From: Deltaproteobacteria bacterium
GTDB lineage: Bacteria > Myxococcota_A > UBA9160 > SZUA-336
Length of the DNA: 13,850 nt
Reading direction: 5' to 3'
Assembly (NCBI GenBank): GCA_030673955.1
Contig: DAOVBF010000004.1
Coordinates: forward strand, 1 to 13,850
The position numbers and the translations under genes were made by a program. This document shows positions 1 to 7,708 of this stretch, piece after piece. The notes beneath the pieces are model-generated. The model did not search any database and was not told where the DNA came from. It was given only the letters and a program-made list of their open reading frames with translations. Position 1 is the stretch's first letter. Every line of letters begins with the position of its first letter.

Positions 1-226
1 TGTCCCTCGTGATGACGTCCTGTGGAGGCACGTCCATGACGATCTCGCGCAGGCTGATCCGCACGAGCCGATCCACGAACGGGATGATCCATTTCAGACC
101 CGCCTGCTTGACCGAGACGAAGCGTCCCAGGCGGAACACAACGCCCCGCTCGTACTCGTTGAGGACCCGAAAACCGGTGATCGCCAGTCCCAGAACTACC
201 AGCCCAAAGATCCCAATCATCGTCAT
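1..226 (-). CDS. Slipin / stomatin-like SPFH (Band 7) membrane protein, N-terminal part only
   Basis: Only the first 75 codons are inside the window; the gene runs off the left edge. The protein opens with one hydrophobic segment (residues ~3-18, IGIFGLVVLGLAITGF) and then the characteristic slipin start: NEYERGVVFRLGRF, an amphipathic GLKWIIPFVDRLVRISLRE, and VMDVPPQDVITRD. Slipins are SPFH-domain proteins that oligomerise at the inner membrane and are commonly encoded beside a long-form NfeD protease, as here. The start codon (226-224) overlaps the nfeD stop as ATGA, so translation is probably coupled. A second in-frame ATG lies at 220. Family assignment is secure from the N-terminus; the full length cannot be judged. 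Confidence 0.93.
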   Translation of the reverse strand, partial: MTMIGIFGLVVLGLAITGFRVLNEYERGVVFRLGRFVSVKQAGLKWIIPFVDRLVRISLREIVMDVPPQDVITRD

Positions 227-1584
227 TTTGATTTCTCCGATGCGTCGGTATCCCGTGCGACGCGCACGACCAGATCGTGTACCTCCACGATCTTGACCTT
301 CTCCCCCTTCCGAATACGCTCATCCGCTTCCGCCGTCCAGAGGTCTCCTCGCACGAACACACGTCCACGCTTGCGGATGGTGCGGTCCACGATGCCGGTT
401 TGCCCGATCAGCCCTTCCGCACCCGCGAACTGCGGACGGAACAGGGCTCGGGAGATTCCGAAACCCACGATGGCAGCGAAAACCGCCACGCCCAGGACCG
501 CTGGAAAGATCACGGTCCAGAAGGGTACTACGAGATCCGATTGCTCCGGAACATCGAAAAGCAGGTAGGCGCCAGCAGCCAGGCAGACGATTCCGCCCGT
601 GAATAGAAATCCGAAGCTCGTGACGAAGATCTCGGCGACCAGGAGCGCGAGGCCCGCCAGGATCAGCATCAGCCCGAGCCAGTTGAACGGGATGATCTGG
701 AGCGCGAGGCCCGCCAGGATGAGGCAGATCACCCCCGCGACCCCCGGGAAGACCATGCCGGGCTGGGTGAACTCCACGTAGAGCCCGAGCAGCCCCGCCA
801 GGATCAACAGCAGGGCGATCTGGGGATCCGCCATCACATCGAAGAAGCGACCCACCAGGCTCATCGAGATCCTCACGATCGAGGCCTCCTTGGTGGCCAG
901 GGTCACGTCCTCGCGCCCGATCGAGACGGTGCGTCCGTCCACGAGCTCGAGCAGATGAGAGAGATCGTCCGCGGCGAGATCCACCACGTTCTTCTCAACT
1001 GCCTCCGACTGGGTAATCGCCACCGAGTCCCGCACAGCCTCCACCGCCCACTCCACGTTGCGGTCGCGCGCCTCGGCGATCGACTCGATGAAAGCCGCGG
1101 TAAACTTCTCGATCTTCTCGCCCGCGAAATCACGCAGCGGCGGCGGGCTGCCCTCTTTCTCGCCCTCGCCTTCGCGCTTGGGGCCCCCGGGCTGGGTCGG
1201 AATCAGGGAGACGGGATGTGCCGCTCCGATGCTCGTACCGGGTGCCATGGCCGCCACGTGCGCCGCGAGCGTGATGAAAGTGCCGGCGGAAGCGGCCCAA
1301 GCACCTTTCGGCGACACGAACACAATGACCGGTACCTGGGCGTTCAGAATGGCGCCCACGATGTCCTTGGTCGAGCTCAGCAGCCCCCCCGGCGTATCCA
1401 GCTCGATCACCAGCGCCTCGGCCCCCTCGCCCTCGCTCTGAGCGATCGCCCTCATGATGTAGTCGGCGACGGCGGGGTTGATCCCGCCGGAGACGGTCAC
1501 CACGTTCAGCGTGCTCGCCCATGCAGTGAGCGGAGCCAGTACGAGCAGAGCGAGCGCCAGGGTCCAGCCCCGAGCCGTGCTCAT
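223..1584 (-). CDS. nfeD: Long-form NfeD family membrane-bound serine protease (ClpP-like)
   Basis: 453 aa. Residues 1-24 are a signal or membrane segment. Residues ~25-235 are the ClpP/crotonase-fold protease domain with LDTPGGLL (63-70) and ASAGTFIT (98-105), where Ser99 matches the nucleophile of archaeal PH1510; Lys157 in GEKIEKF is the likely general base. Hydrophobic segments follow at about 254-275, 280-300, 303-323, 325-345 and 353-378, then an OB-fold NfeD domain (~388-443). The family cleaves hydrophobic segments of partner membrane proteins, with stomatins/slipins as the known partner, which fits the next gene. A charged Pro/Gly/Glu-rich stretch (~130-150) lies between the catalytic Ser and Lys. 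The start at 1584 is chosen because it overlaps the coaBC stop as ATGA and leads straight into a signal segment; the frame is open further upstream to 1689 but only as low-complexity antisense of coaBC. Confidence 0.93.
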   Translation of the reverse strand: MSTARGWTLALALLVLAPLTAWASTLNVVTVSGGINPAVADYIMRAIAQSEGEGAEALVIELDTPGGLLSSTKDIVGAILNAQVPVIVFVSPKGAWAASAGTFITLAAHVAAMAPGTSIGAAHPVSLIPTQPGGPKREGEGEKEGSPPPLRDFAGEKIEKFTAAFIESIAEARDRNVEWAVEAVRDSVAITQSEAVEKNVVDLAADDLSHLLELVDGRTVSIGREDVTLATKEASIVRISMSLVGRFFDVMADPQIALLLILAGLLGLYVEFTQPGMVFPGVAGVICLILAGLALQIIPFNWLGLMLILAGLALLVAEIFVTSFGFLFTGGIVCLAAGAYLLFDVPEQSDLVVPFWTVIFPAVLGVAVFAAIVGFGISRALFRPQFAGAEGLIGQTGIVDRTIRKRGRVFVRGDLWTAEADERIRKGEKVKIVEVHDLVVRVARDTDASEKSK

Positions 1585-2771
1585 GCGTCCCGAACCTGGC
1601 GGATCCGGTCCAGGATCCGCGCCGCCACCTCCTGCTTGGCGGCCGCGGGCACCTCCACGACGTCGTTGCCGCCGGGACCCAGGATCCAAACCGCGTTCCG
1701 ATCCACGTCAAAGCCCGTGTCCTGGCGCGCCACGTCGTTCGCGACGATCAGGTCGCAGCCCTTGCGCTCGAGCTTGGCCCGCGCGTTCTCGAGCACCCGC
1801 TCCGTCTCGGCGGCGAAGCCCACGACTGTACGGCCGCCTTTTCGGGGCACCAGCTCGGCCAGGATGTCGGGGTTGCGCAGGAGCTCGAGCGTCAGCACAT
1901 CCTGCGTCTCGCGCTTGATCTTCTCACGGGCGCGCTCCGCGACCCGGTAGTCCGCCACCGCGGCCGCCATGATGACGATCGTGGCCCGATCGAGCGCATC
2001 CATCACGGCCTGCTGCATCTGCGCCGCGCTCTCCACGTTCATACGCTGAACCCCGTAGGGTGTAGGAAGGCCGACGGGACCGGCGACGAGAATGACCTCC
2101 GCGCCACGTCGGGCGGCCTGCTCCGCAAGCGCAAAGCCCATCTTTCCGGAAGAGCGGTTCGTGAGCACGCGCACGGGATCCACCGCTTCGGCGGTCGGTC
2201 CCGCGGTGACCAGCACCACCTCTCCCTGATAAGTTCCCGGGTCGAGCGCCTGCTCGACGGCGCCCAGGAGTTCCTCGACCGCCACCAGCCTGCCCTCGCC
2301 CTCCCAGCCGCAGGCCAGCTCGCCCCGGTCGGGCCCCACGATCCGGACGCCGCGTTTCGCGAGCACGTCGAGGTTCGCCTGCGTCGCGGGGTGACGGTAC
2401 ATGTTCACGTTCATCGCCGGCGCGACGATCAGCGGTGCGCGGAGCGCGAGGCAGATCGTCGCCAGCAGGTCATCCGCCATGCCATGTGCGATGCGCGCCA
2501 GGAAACCGGCCGTTGCAGGAGCCACGATGGCCACGTCCGCCCAGTCGGCGAGCTCGATGTGCGAGATCTCGGACTCCTGGCTGAGCGAGAAGAGCTCGGA
2601 GCGAACCGCATGGCCCGAAAGCGCCTGGAGCGTGAGACTCGAGACGAAGCGCAGGGCGTTCTGCGTGGTCGCCACGCGCACCTCGTGTTCCCGTGTCCGA
2701 AGCCCGCGGATGAGCTCGCAGGCCTTATAGGCCGCGATCCCCCCCGATACACCGACGAGCACCCGACTCAC
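1581..2771 (-). CDS. coaBC: Bifunctional phosphopantothenoylcysteine decarboxylase / phosphopantothenate-cysteine ligase
   Basis: 396 aa, the usual length for CoaBC (Dfp). It joins cysteine to 4'-phosphopantothenate (CoaB) and decarboxylates the product to 4'-phosphopantetheine (CoaC, FMN-dependent) in the cytosol. CoaC half (~1-175): GVSGGIAAYKA, catalytic His71 in SHIELADWAD, PAMNVNMY (119-125) and the active-site-flap Cys154 in LACGWEGEGR. CoaB half (~183-396): VTAGPTAEAVDPVR, the nucleotide-binding TNRSSGKMG (Asn205), AAAVADYR, KIKR (284-287) and VANDV. The start is GTG at 2771; no in-frame start exists before an upstream stop at 2826-2828. The SD is weak (CGGGAAA, about 7 nt upstream). 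It is first of a three-gene operon with nfeD and the slipin, driven by the promoter at 2823-2851. Confidence 0.97.
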   Translation of the reverse strand: MSRVLVGVSGGIAAYKACELIRGLRTREHEVRVATTQNALRFVSSLTLQALSGHAVRSELFSLSQESEISHIELADWADVAIVAPATAGFLARIAHGMADDLLATICLALRAPLIVAPAMNVNMYRHPATQANLDVLAKRGVRIVGPDRGELACGWEGEGRLVAVEELLGAVEQALDPGTYQGEVVLVTAGPTAEAVDPVRVLTNRSSGKMGFALAEQAARRGAEVILVAGPVGLPTPYGVQRMNVESAAQMQQAVMDALDRATIVIMAAAVADYRVAERAREKIKRETQDVLTLELLRNPDILAELVPRKGGRTVVGFAAETERVLENARAKLERKGCDLIVANDVARQDTGFDVDRNAVWILGPGGNDVVEVPAAAKQEVAARILDRIRQVRDA

Positions 2772-2815
2772 GCGTATTTCCCGACTATCACGAAATTCCC
2801 TTGAAAACCAACTAT

Positions 2816-2842
2816 TTGCCCGACATTAGCCGCACGTATAAG
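2816..2842 (+). promoter_or_regulatory. Possible promoter for the sensor kinase operon
   Basis: TTGCCC (2816-2821) and TATAAG (2837-2842) are separated by 15 nt (16 if TTTGCC is taken as the -35). The -10 is good, the -35 and spacing are suboptimal. It would give a leader of about 95 nt before the GTG at 2943. It lies almost exactly on top of the coaBC promoter on the other strand. Confidence 0.3.
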
Positions 2843-2851
2843 CGGTGTCAA
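2823..2851 (-). promoter_or_regulatory. sigma70-type promoter for the coaBC-nfeD-slipin operon
   Basis: Read on the minus strand, TTGACA (2851-2846) and TAATGT (2828-2823) are separated by exactly 17 nt. The -35 matches consensus fully and the -10 at four of six positions. Predicted transcription start is near 2816, giving a leader of about 45 nt before the coaBC GTG. Confidence 0.65.
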
Positions 2852-2942
2852 ACCGCTCCTGCCGCCACGTCTGCCCCGCTCCCCCCACCCATCAAATAGA
2901 AGTCATTAAGCTGCTTCTGCGTCCGCCCGAAGAGAGTATCAA

Positions 2943-5012
2943 GTGTCCCTCGCCTCTCCCGTTGTCACGATGGAGACCCAGAGCGCCTTCATGGCGGCTG
3001 CGGCGGCCACCGTCATCCTGGTAGCGGTGCTCCTCAGCCGCCGCGACCACACGGCCCTTCTTTTTGCAGCACTCGCACTGGCCTTCGGGCTGTACAGCCT
3101 GGGTCGTGGCGCACAGGGCCTGGGCGCTCCTTGGGCGACCTCCGTCGCCGGAGTCGGCCTCGCGTTGCTGGGGCCCCTGGCACCCGCGGTTGCGGCCAGC
3201 CTGACGGGCCGCAGCGAGCTGCTACGGCGGATTCTGCCGCTCGCGATTCTGGGGCCGGCAGCCCTCGCGGTAGGGCTGCTGGCGGGTGGGGCGGAGCGGC
3301 TCGTCTTGCGCGTCGCGGTCGGTGCGTGGGCGTTGGTGGGCGTGACCTGCAGCGCGATCCTATTGCTGCGCTTTCGTCCCGACCCGAAGGGCGACCCCTC
3401 CCCGGATGCGACACGTCTGCGTTACCTCGCGATCGCCCACGTGGTCGTGGTTATCGCCGCCGCCGTGGATGCCGCGAGTTGGAAGCTCGGGGCGCCGCGT
3501 GTCGCCAGCTCGCTCGCACCCCTGCTCTTCCTGTATGCGGGCTATCTGCACCTGGCCCGCGTGCGCGTGGCGGACCTGCGCCAGCTGATGGGCAACACGG
3601 TGGCGCTCACGCTCATGGCGCTCGGACTCGCGGGGTCCTTCGCCGCCATTCGCATCTGGGTGGGAACCCGCCTGGATCTCTTCCTCTTCAATAGCTTCGT
3701 GGCTTCCTTTGCAATTCTGCTCGCCTACCCCCGGGTTCGCGATCGTGTCCAGAGCCTGATGGACCGCTACTTCATGGCCAGCAAGCTGGAGCTCGAACGA
3801 ACTCTGCGCGACCTGGGAGATCGGCTCAGCCAAGTCCTGACGCTCGACGAGCTGCTCAAGCATCTGGTCGCGACCCTCGAGCGAACGCACCGGCTCCGCT
3901 CGTCCTCCATCTTTCTGCGGGATCCGCCGCATCTGGGCTTCCAGCAAGCGGGAAGCATCGGCCTGCCGACACGCACCCGGGTGAATCTGATCCGCGACCC
4001 CGTCTGGATCGAGTGCCTCGAGGGCGAGGACGTACTGCTCTACGACGAGTTCGAGAAGGCCCTGGGCGAGGCGCGGACGGAGGCCGAGCGGCAGCGCCTG
4101 GCGAGCGTGTGCCAAACGATGCGGAACCTCGACGCCCAGCTCGTGCTCCCGTTACACGCCAAGCGCGATGTCGTGGGCTTCTGGACACTCTCCGAGGCCA
4201 GCCCGCGCGAGCCCTTCTCCACAACGGAGGTTCGCCTGCTGCGCTCGGTTGCCGATCAGATCGCGGCAAGCATCGAGAAGTCGAAGACCTTCGAAAGCAT
4301 CCGGGGGCGCGATCGCCTGGCCAACCTGGGGGAGATGGCGGCGGGTCTGGCGCACGAGATCCGCAGTCCGCTGGCTACCATTCGCGGAGCGCTCGCCGTT
4401 CTGACGGATCCTGGAACCGAGACGGATTCCGAGCTCGATGACGTCATTGTGCAGGAGATCAACCGACTGGACCGCGTGGTCGGGACCTTCCTCGATTACG
4501 CGCGACCCTGGACGCCCGAGGCACGCACGTACGATGTGGAGGATCTCGTGCGGAGCTGCGCCGATGCCGTTGCACGCCAACAGGCCGATCAGCAGGTTGA
4601 GCTGGCCGTCCAGGTCAAAGGAGAAATACCCCCCATCACCGCGGACGCGGACCAACTGGAGCGGGTGATCACGAACGTGGTTCAGAACGCCTACGAGGCG
4701 CTCGACGGAAAAGGCTCGATCCGCGTCGCGGTGCGGACCGGTGATGCCGATTCCGAGCTCGAAGACTCCGTGGAGATCTCGGTGGCAGACAACGGCCCGG
4801 GGATGGACGAGGCGACGCTCGAGCGCGTGTTCATCCCGTTCTTCACCACGAAGGACTCCGGCACCGGACTCGGCCTTCCGCTGTGCGAGAAGCTGGTACG
4901 CGGCCAGGGGGGCACGATTCAGATCTCCGCGAAGCCCGGCGAGGGTACGCTGGTCCGGGTTCGCCTACCGTGCTGCCCCGTGCGGCCGAACGAGCATGGT
5001 GAGGAAGCATGA
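2943..5012 (+). CDS. Multi-pass membrane GAF-domain sensor histidine kinase (NtrB-like transmitter)
   Basis: 689 aa. The first ~262 residues carry eight or nine hydrophobic segments (about 17-33, 36-55, 65-86, 96-115, 125-143, 160-178, 187-203, 219-237, 246-262), a seven-TM-like input module. A GAF-like domain (~300-440) and a linker helix follow. The HisKA H-box is GLAHEIRSPL with phosphoacceptor His471. The ATPase domain has N-box QNAYEAL (Asn582), G1 box DNGPGM (616-621), F-box FIPFFTTK and G2 box GTGLGL (640-645). It presumably phosphorylates the activator encoded next; the genes overlap by ATGA (5009-5012). The GTG start has an AGAGAG-type SD about 8 nt upstream; ATG at 2970 is an alternative without an SD. 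The signal sensed is unknown. A large membrane part that could bind a small hydrophobic ligand is inference only. Confidence 0.92.
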   Translation: MSLASPVVTMETQSAFMAAAAATVILVAVLLSRRDHTALLFAALALAFGLYSLGRGAQGLGAPWATSVAGVGLALLGPLAPAVAASLTGRSELLRRILPLAILGPAALAVGLLAGGAERLVLRVAVGAWALVGVTCSAILLLRFRPDPKGDPSPDATRLRYLAIAHVVVVIAAAVDAASWKLGAPRVASSLAPLLFLYAGYLHLARVRVADLRQLMGNTVALTLMALGLAGSFAAIRIWVGTRLDLFLFNSFVASFAILLAYPRVRDRVQSLMDRYFMASKLELERTLRDLGDRLSQVLTLDELLKHLVATLERTHRLRSSSIFLRDPPHLGFQQAGSIGLPTRTRVNLIRDPVWIECLEGEDVLLYDEFEKALGEARTEAERQRLASVCQTMRNLDAQLVLPLHAKRDVVGFWTLSEASPREPFSTTEVRLLRSVADQIAASIEKSKTFESIRGRDRLANLGEMAAGLAHEIRSPLATIRGALAVLTDPGTETDSELDDVIVQEINRLDRVVGTFLDYARPWTPEARTYDVEDLVRSCADAVARQQADQQVELAVQVKGEIPPITADADQLERVITNVVQNAYEALDGKGSIRVAVRTGDADSELEDSVEISVADNGPGMDEATLERVFIPFFTTKDSGTGLGLPLCEKLVRGQGGTIQISAKPGEGTLVRVRLPCCPVRPNEHGEEA

Positions 5013-6385
5013 GGCAGGAGGGGACCGTACTCGTCGTTGAGAACGAGGCGAACATGCGCCGGGTGCTCACTGCCCTGCTGCGCCGCAACGGCTATCGCAC
5101 GCTGGAGGCGGGCGATGGGGAGGCGGCCCTCGAGCAGCTCGAGGGCGAGCACATAGACGCGGTGCTTTCCGATCTCAAGATGCCTCGCATGAACGGCCTC
5201 GAGCTCGTCGAGCACATGCAGAAGCGCTTCCGTCCGATCCCGGTGATCCTGCTCACCGCACACGGGACGATCGGCAGCGCCGTCGAAGCGCTGAAACAGG
5301 GCGCCTTCGACTACCTGACAAAGCCGTTCGACCCGGAGGAGATCCGCCAAGTGGTCTCGAAGGCGGTTCGGACGCGGGCGCTCCAGGAGTCGGAGACGAT
5401 CGCTGATTCGGAGGAGGACCCGGAGCAGCTGCTGATGGGTGAGAGCCCAGCGCTCCGCAGCGTGAAGCGCATGCTCTTGCAGGTGGCTCCGACGCCAGCG
5501 ACCGTCTTGATCAGCGGCGAGAGCGGAACTGGGAAGGAGCTCGTGGCTCGCAGCCTGCATCTGCGAAGCCCACGGCGCAGCCTGCCTTTTGTCAAGATCA
5601 ATTGCGCAGCGATCCCCGAAGGTCTGCTCGAGAGCGAGCTTTTTGGTTACGAGAAGGGAGCCTTCACGGGTGCGGCGGCCCGCAAGCCCGGGCGCTTCGA
5701 GCTTGCCGATGGAGGCACGCTCTTCCTGGACGAGATCGGGGAGATGCCGTTATCGGCTCAGCCGAAGCTGCTACGCGCGATTCAGGAGGGACGTTTCTAT
5801 CGCGTCGGCGGCACGCGCACGATCACGGTCGACGTTCGCCTCGTGATCGCCACGAACCGGGACCTCAAGCGCGAGGTGAGGGAGGGGCGCTTCCGTGAAG
5901 ACCTCTTCTACCGTCTGAACGTCGTGCCCATTCAGCTTCCCCCGCTGCGCGAGCGGCGCGAGGATATCCCGGTCCTGGCACGTTATTTCGTCGAGAGCTT
6001 CGCCCGACGCCTGAAGCGAACGGCCAAGGAGATCGAGCCCGAGGTCCTCGATGCGCTCGCGGCACATTCCTGGCCCGGGAACATTCGCGAGCTGGAGAAC
6101 GTGATCGAACGCATGGTGCTACTGTCCGATCAGCCGACCCTCTCGCGTCGAGACCTGCCGCCCGAGCTCCTTGTCGAGCCGGGCCGGAGCCCGCTCTCCG
6201 AGCCGCTGTCTCCCTTGCGGGAGCGGATCCGTTCGGAGACCCGGCGCATCGAACGGGAGGTCATCGTCGAGGCGCTCGAGATCACGAACGGGAACGTCAC
6301 GAAGGCGGCCCGGCGCCTCGGGATCTCCCGCCGGGGCCTCCAGCTCAAGATGAAGGAGCTCGAGATCGAGCGTGAGCCCGGCTAA
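5009..6385 (+). CDS. NtrC-family sigma54-dependent response regulator
   Basis: 458 aa in the classic order. Receiver domain 1-120: phosphoacceptor Asp55 in SDLKMP, Thr83 in LLTAHG, Lys105 in TKPF. AAA+ domain ~140-375: Walker A GESGTGKE (170-177), sigma54-contacting GAFTGA (217-222), Walker B GTLFLDEIGEM, sensor ATNRD, and HSWPGNIRELEN. Fis-type HTH at the C-terminus: NVTKAARRLGISRRGLQLKM (429-448). Such proteins hydrolyse ATP to open promoters held by RpoN. The start overlaps the kinase stop and has the SD GAGGAAG just upstream. In the acidic pocket the usual Asp-Asp pair reads Glu11-Asn12 (VVENEANMRR), followed by Glu13. The target genes are not evident; no convincing -24/-12 promoter was found in the window. 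Its stop overlaps that of coaD. Confidence 0.96.
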   Translation: MRQEGTVLVVENEANMRRVLTALLRRNGYRTLEAGDGEAALEQLEGEHIDAVLSDLKMPRMNGLELVEHMQKRFRPIPVILLTAHGTIGSAVEALKQGAFDYLTKPFDPEEIRQVVSKAVRTRALQESETIADSEEDPEQLLMGESPALRSVKRMLLQVAPTPATVLISGESGTGKELVARSLHLRSPRRSLPFVKINCAAIPEGLLESELFGYEKGAFTGAAARKPGRFELADGGTLFLDEIGEMPLSAQPKLLRAIQEGRFYRVGGTRTITVDVRLVIATNRDLKREVREGRFREDLFYRLNVVPIQLPPLRERREDIPVLARYFVESFARRLKRTAKEIEPEVLDALAAHSWPGNIRELENVIERMVLLSDQPTLSRRDLPPELLVEPGRSPLSEPLSPLRERIRSETRRIEREVIVEALEITNGNVTKAARRLGISRRGLQLKMKELEIEREPG

Positions 6386-6870
6386 GGGGCCAGCTTCTCG
6401 CGCAGCCTCTGGTTCACGATCTCGGGCACGAACTCGCGTACGTCCGCACCGAAGCTGACAATCTCCCGCAGCCTGGATGAGCTCACGTAGAACCACCGCT
6501 CGCTCGTCATCAAGAAGATCGTCTCGAGGTCGGGATACAGATGCGAGTTCATCAGCGCCATCTCGAACTCGTACTCGAAGTCCGACAGCGCTCGCAGGCC
6601 TCGGATCACGAAGCGGGCCCCGTGCTTTCGCGCGTAGTCGACGAGCAGGCTTTCGATCACATCCACTCGAATACCCGGACGATCGTCGAGCGTCTTCCGA
6701 ACCATCTCGATCCGCTCCTCAACCGTAAAGATCCCCTTCTTGTCGACGTTCTGCGCCACAGCCACGATCAGGTCATCGAAGATGTGGCAGGCACGGTCGA
6801 TCAAATCCAAATGGCCGTTCGTGATCGGGTCGAAGCTCGCCGGGTAAACCGCAATCCGTTTCTCGCTCAC
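6382..6870 (-). CDS. coaD: Phosphopantetheine adenylyltransferase
   Basis: 162 aa, normal for bacterial PPAT. It transfers AMP from ATP to 4'-phosphopantetheine giving dephospho-CoA, the penultimate step of CoA synthesis. Seen: YPASFDPITNGHLDLI with the nucleotidyltransferase TNGH (HxGH-type) motif, VIRGLRALSDFEYE for substrate binding, and SERWFYVSSSRLREI, equivalent to the ISSS...KE ATP-binding motif. GTG start at 6870 overlaps the rsmD stop as GTGA, a gene order (rsmD-coaD) common in bacteria. The TAG stop shares bases with the TAA of the convergent response regulator (4-bp overlap). Confidence 0.97.
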   Translation of the reverse strand: MSEKRIAVYPASFDPITNGHLDLIDRACHIFDDLIVAVAQNVDKKGIFTVEERIEMVRKTLDDRPGIRVDVIESLLVDYARKHGARFVIRGLRALSDFEYEFEMALMNSHLYPDLETIFLMTSERWFYVSSSRLREIVSFGADVREFVPEIVNQRLREKLAP

Positions 6871-7436
6871 TCGCTTGCCTCTCCTGCTGGCTCATACCAG
6901 TCAAACGTCGTCCCGCCGTAGCTCCGAGAGCCCTTGAGCTTGAGGATCTCGCCTCCGGAAGACGCCCCTGCCGCACGCGCCCGCTCCACCACCAGGATGC
7001 CGGTCGGAGCAAGAACATCCACCACCCGGGGGTCATTCGCCAGCCGGCGCGTCCAGTCGCTGGCGTAGGGGGGATCCGCGAAGATGAGATCGAAGCGGAT
7101 CCCCTGGCGGCCCAGACGGCGGAGACCGCCGCGCGCATCCAGGGTCAGAACACGGGCCGGGCCGAGAAGCCCGAGGTCCTTCAGGTTCCTGCGGAGGACG
7201 GCCGTAGCCGCCGCAGCGCGCTCGACGAATGTGACGTGAGCCGCCCCACGGGAGAGCGCCTCGATCCCGACCGTGCCCGTGCCCGCGAAAAGATCCAGGA
7301 TGGACGCTCCTACGACGCGAGTCCCGAGCCAGCCGAAGAGGCCCTCACGTGCGCGCTCCGCTGTGGGGCGCGTCCCCACACCGGGCAGAGTCTTCAGGCG
7401 CCGACCGCGGAAATCACCTGCAACTACGCGAGTCAA
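6867..7436 (-). CDS. rsmD: 16S rRNA (guanine(966)-N2)-methyltransferase
   Basis: 189 aa, typical for RsmD. It methylates G966 of 16S rRNA using SAM during 30S assembly. Motifs: GDFRGRRLKT at the N-terminus, the family signature TRPTAERAREGLF, the SAM-binding motif I DLFAGTGTVGIEALSRGA, and catalytic motif IV DPPY, followed by the usual C-terminal strand motif YGGTTFDWYEP. The start is TTG at 7436, supported by a GGAG SD at 7447-7444 with 7-nt spacing; no ATG fits. A 6-bp hairpin sits immediately upstream of that SD. First gene of an rsmD-coaD pair. Confidence 0.96.
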   Translation of the reverse strand: MTRVVAGDFRGRRLKTLPGVGTRPTAERAREGLFGWLGTRVVGASILDLFAGTGTVGIEALSRGAAHVTFVERAAAATAVLRRNLKDLGLLGPARVLTLDARGGLRRLGRQGIRFDLIFADPPYASDWTRRLANDPRVVDVLAPTGILVVERARAAGASSGGEILKLKGSRSYGGTTFDWYEPAGEASE

Positions 7437-7443
7437 GCGTGTA

Positions 7444-7463
7444 CTCCAGCGGCGGAACGCCGC
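7444..7463 (-). promoter_or_regulatory. Hairpin abutting the rsmD Shine-Dalgarno
   Basis: On the minus strand GCGGCG-TTC-CGCCGC (7463-7449) forms a perfect 6-bp stem with a 3-nt loop. It is followed after one base by the SD GGAG (7447-7444), then 7 nt and the TTG start. It could act as a ribosome-standby or translation-tuning structure; its role is not shown. Confidence 0.35.
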
Positions 7464-7660
7464 AGGCTATCAGCCAGTCGGGGCGAGGGTCAAGCTCCGG
7501 TGAGGGGAAAGACCAGCCGGGGCGCCTCCTCTGCTCCGCATGTGGGCGAGATTATTGGACTTTTTGCTCGAGTTAAGCTGGGGTGGAAATCGGCGAATAC
7601 AACCACACTGTACTACGGGTCACCAGACGCACCTCCCCGGCAACAACCGCATAAAGTGTC

Positions 7661-7689
7661 TTGAATAGTCACGCTCTTTTGTTTAGGAT
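7661..7689 (+). promoter_or_regulatory. sigma70-type promoter candidate for the XRE-type gene
   Basis: TTGAAT (7661-7666), a 17-nt spacer and TAGGAT (7684-7689), in locally AT-rich sequence. Predicted start is around 7696, which leaves a long leader (~200 nt) containing a dyad and three direct repeats before the ATG at 7895. Confidence 0.45.
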
Positions 7690-7708
7690 TAGCCCGCCAA
7701 AATTGGGG

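Noticed and set aside
1585..1689. N-terminal extension of nfeD to 1689
   Set aside because: The extra 35 residues are Arg/Gly-rich antisense-frame sequence overlapping coaBC; the ATGA overlap start at 1584 leads directly into the signal segment.
2943..6385. PrsK/PrsR pair of PEP-CTERM/exosortase systems
   Set aside because: The H-box (GLAHEIRSPL) is NtrB-like rather than the PrsK type, and no exosortase, PEP-CTERM or exopolysaccharide gene is present.
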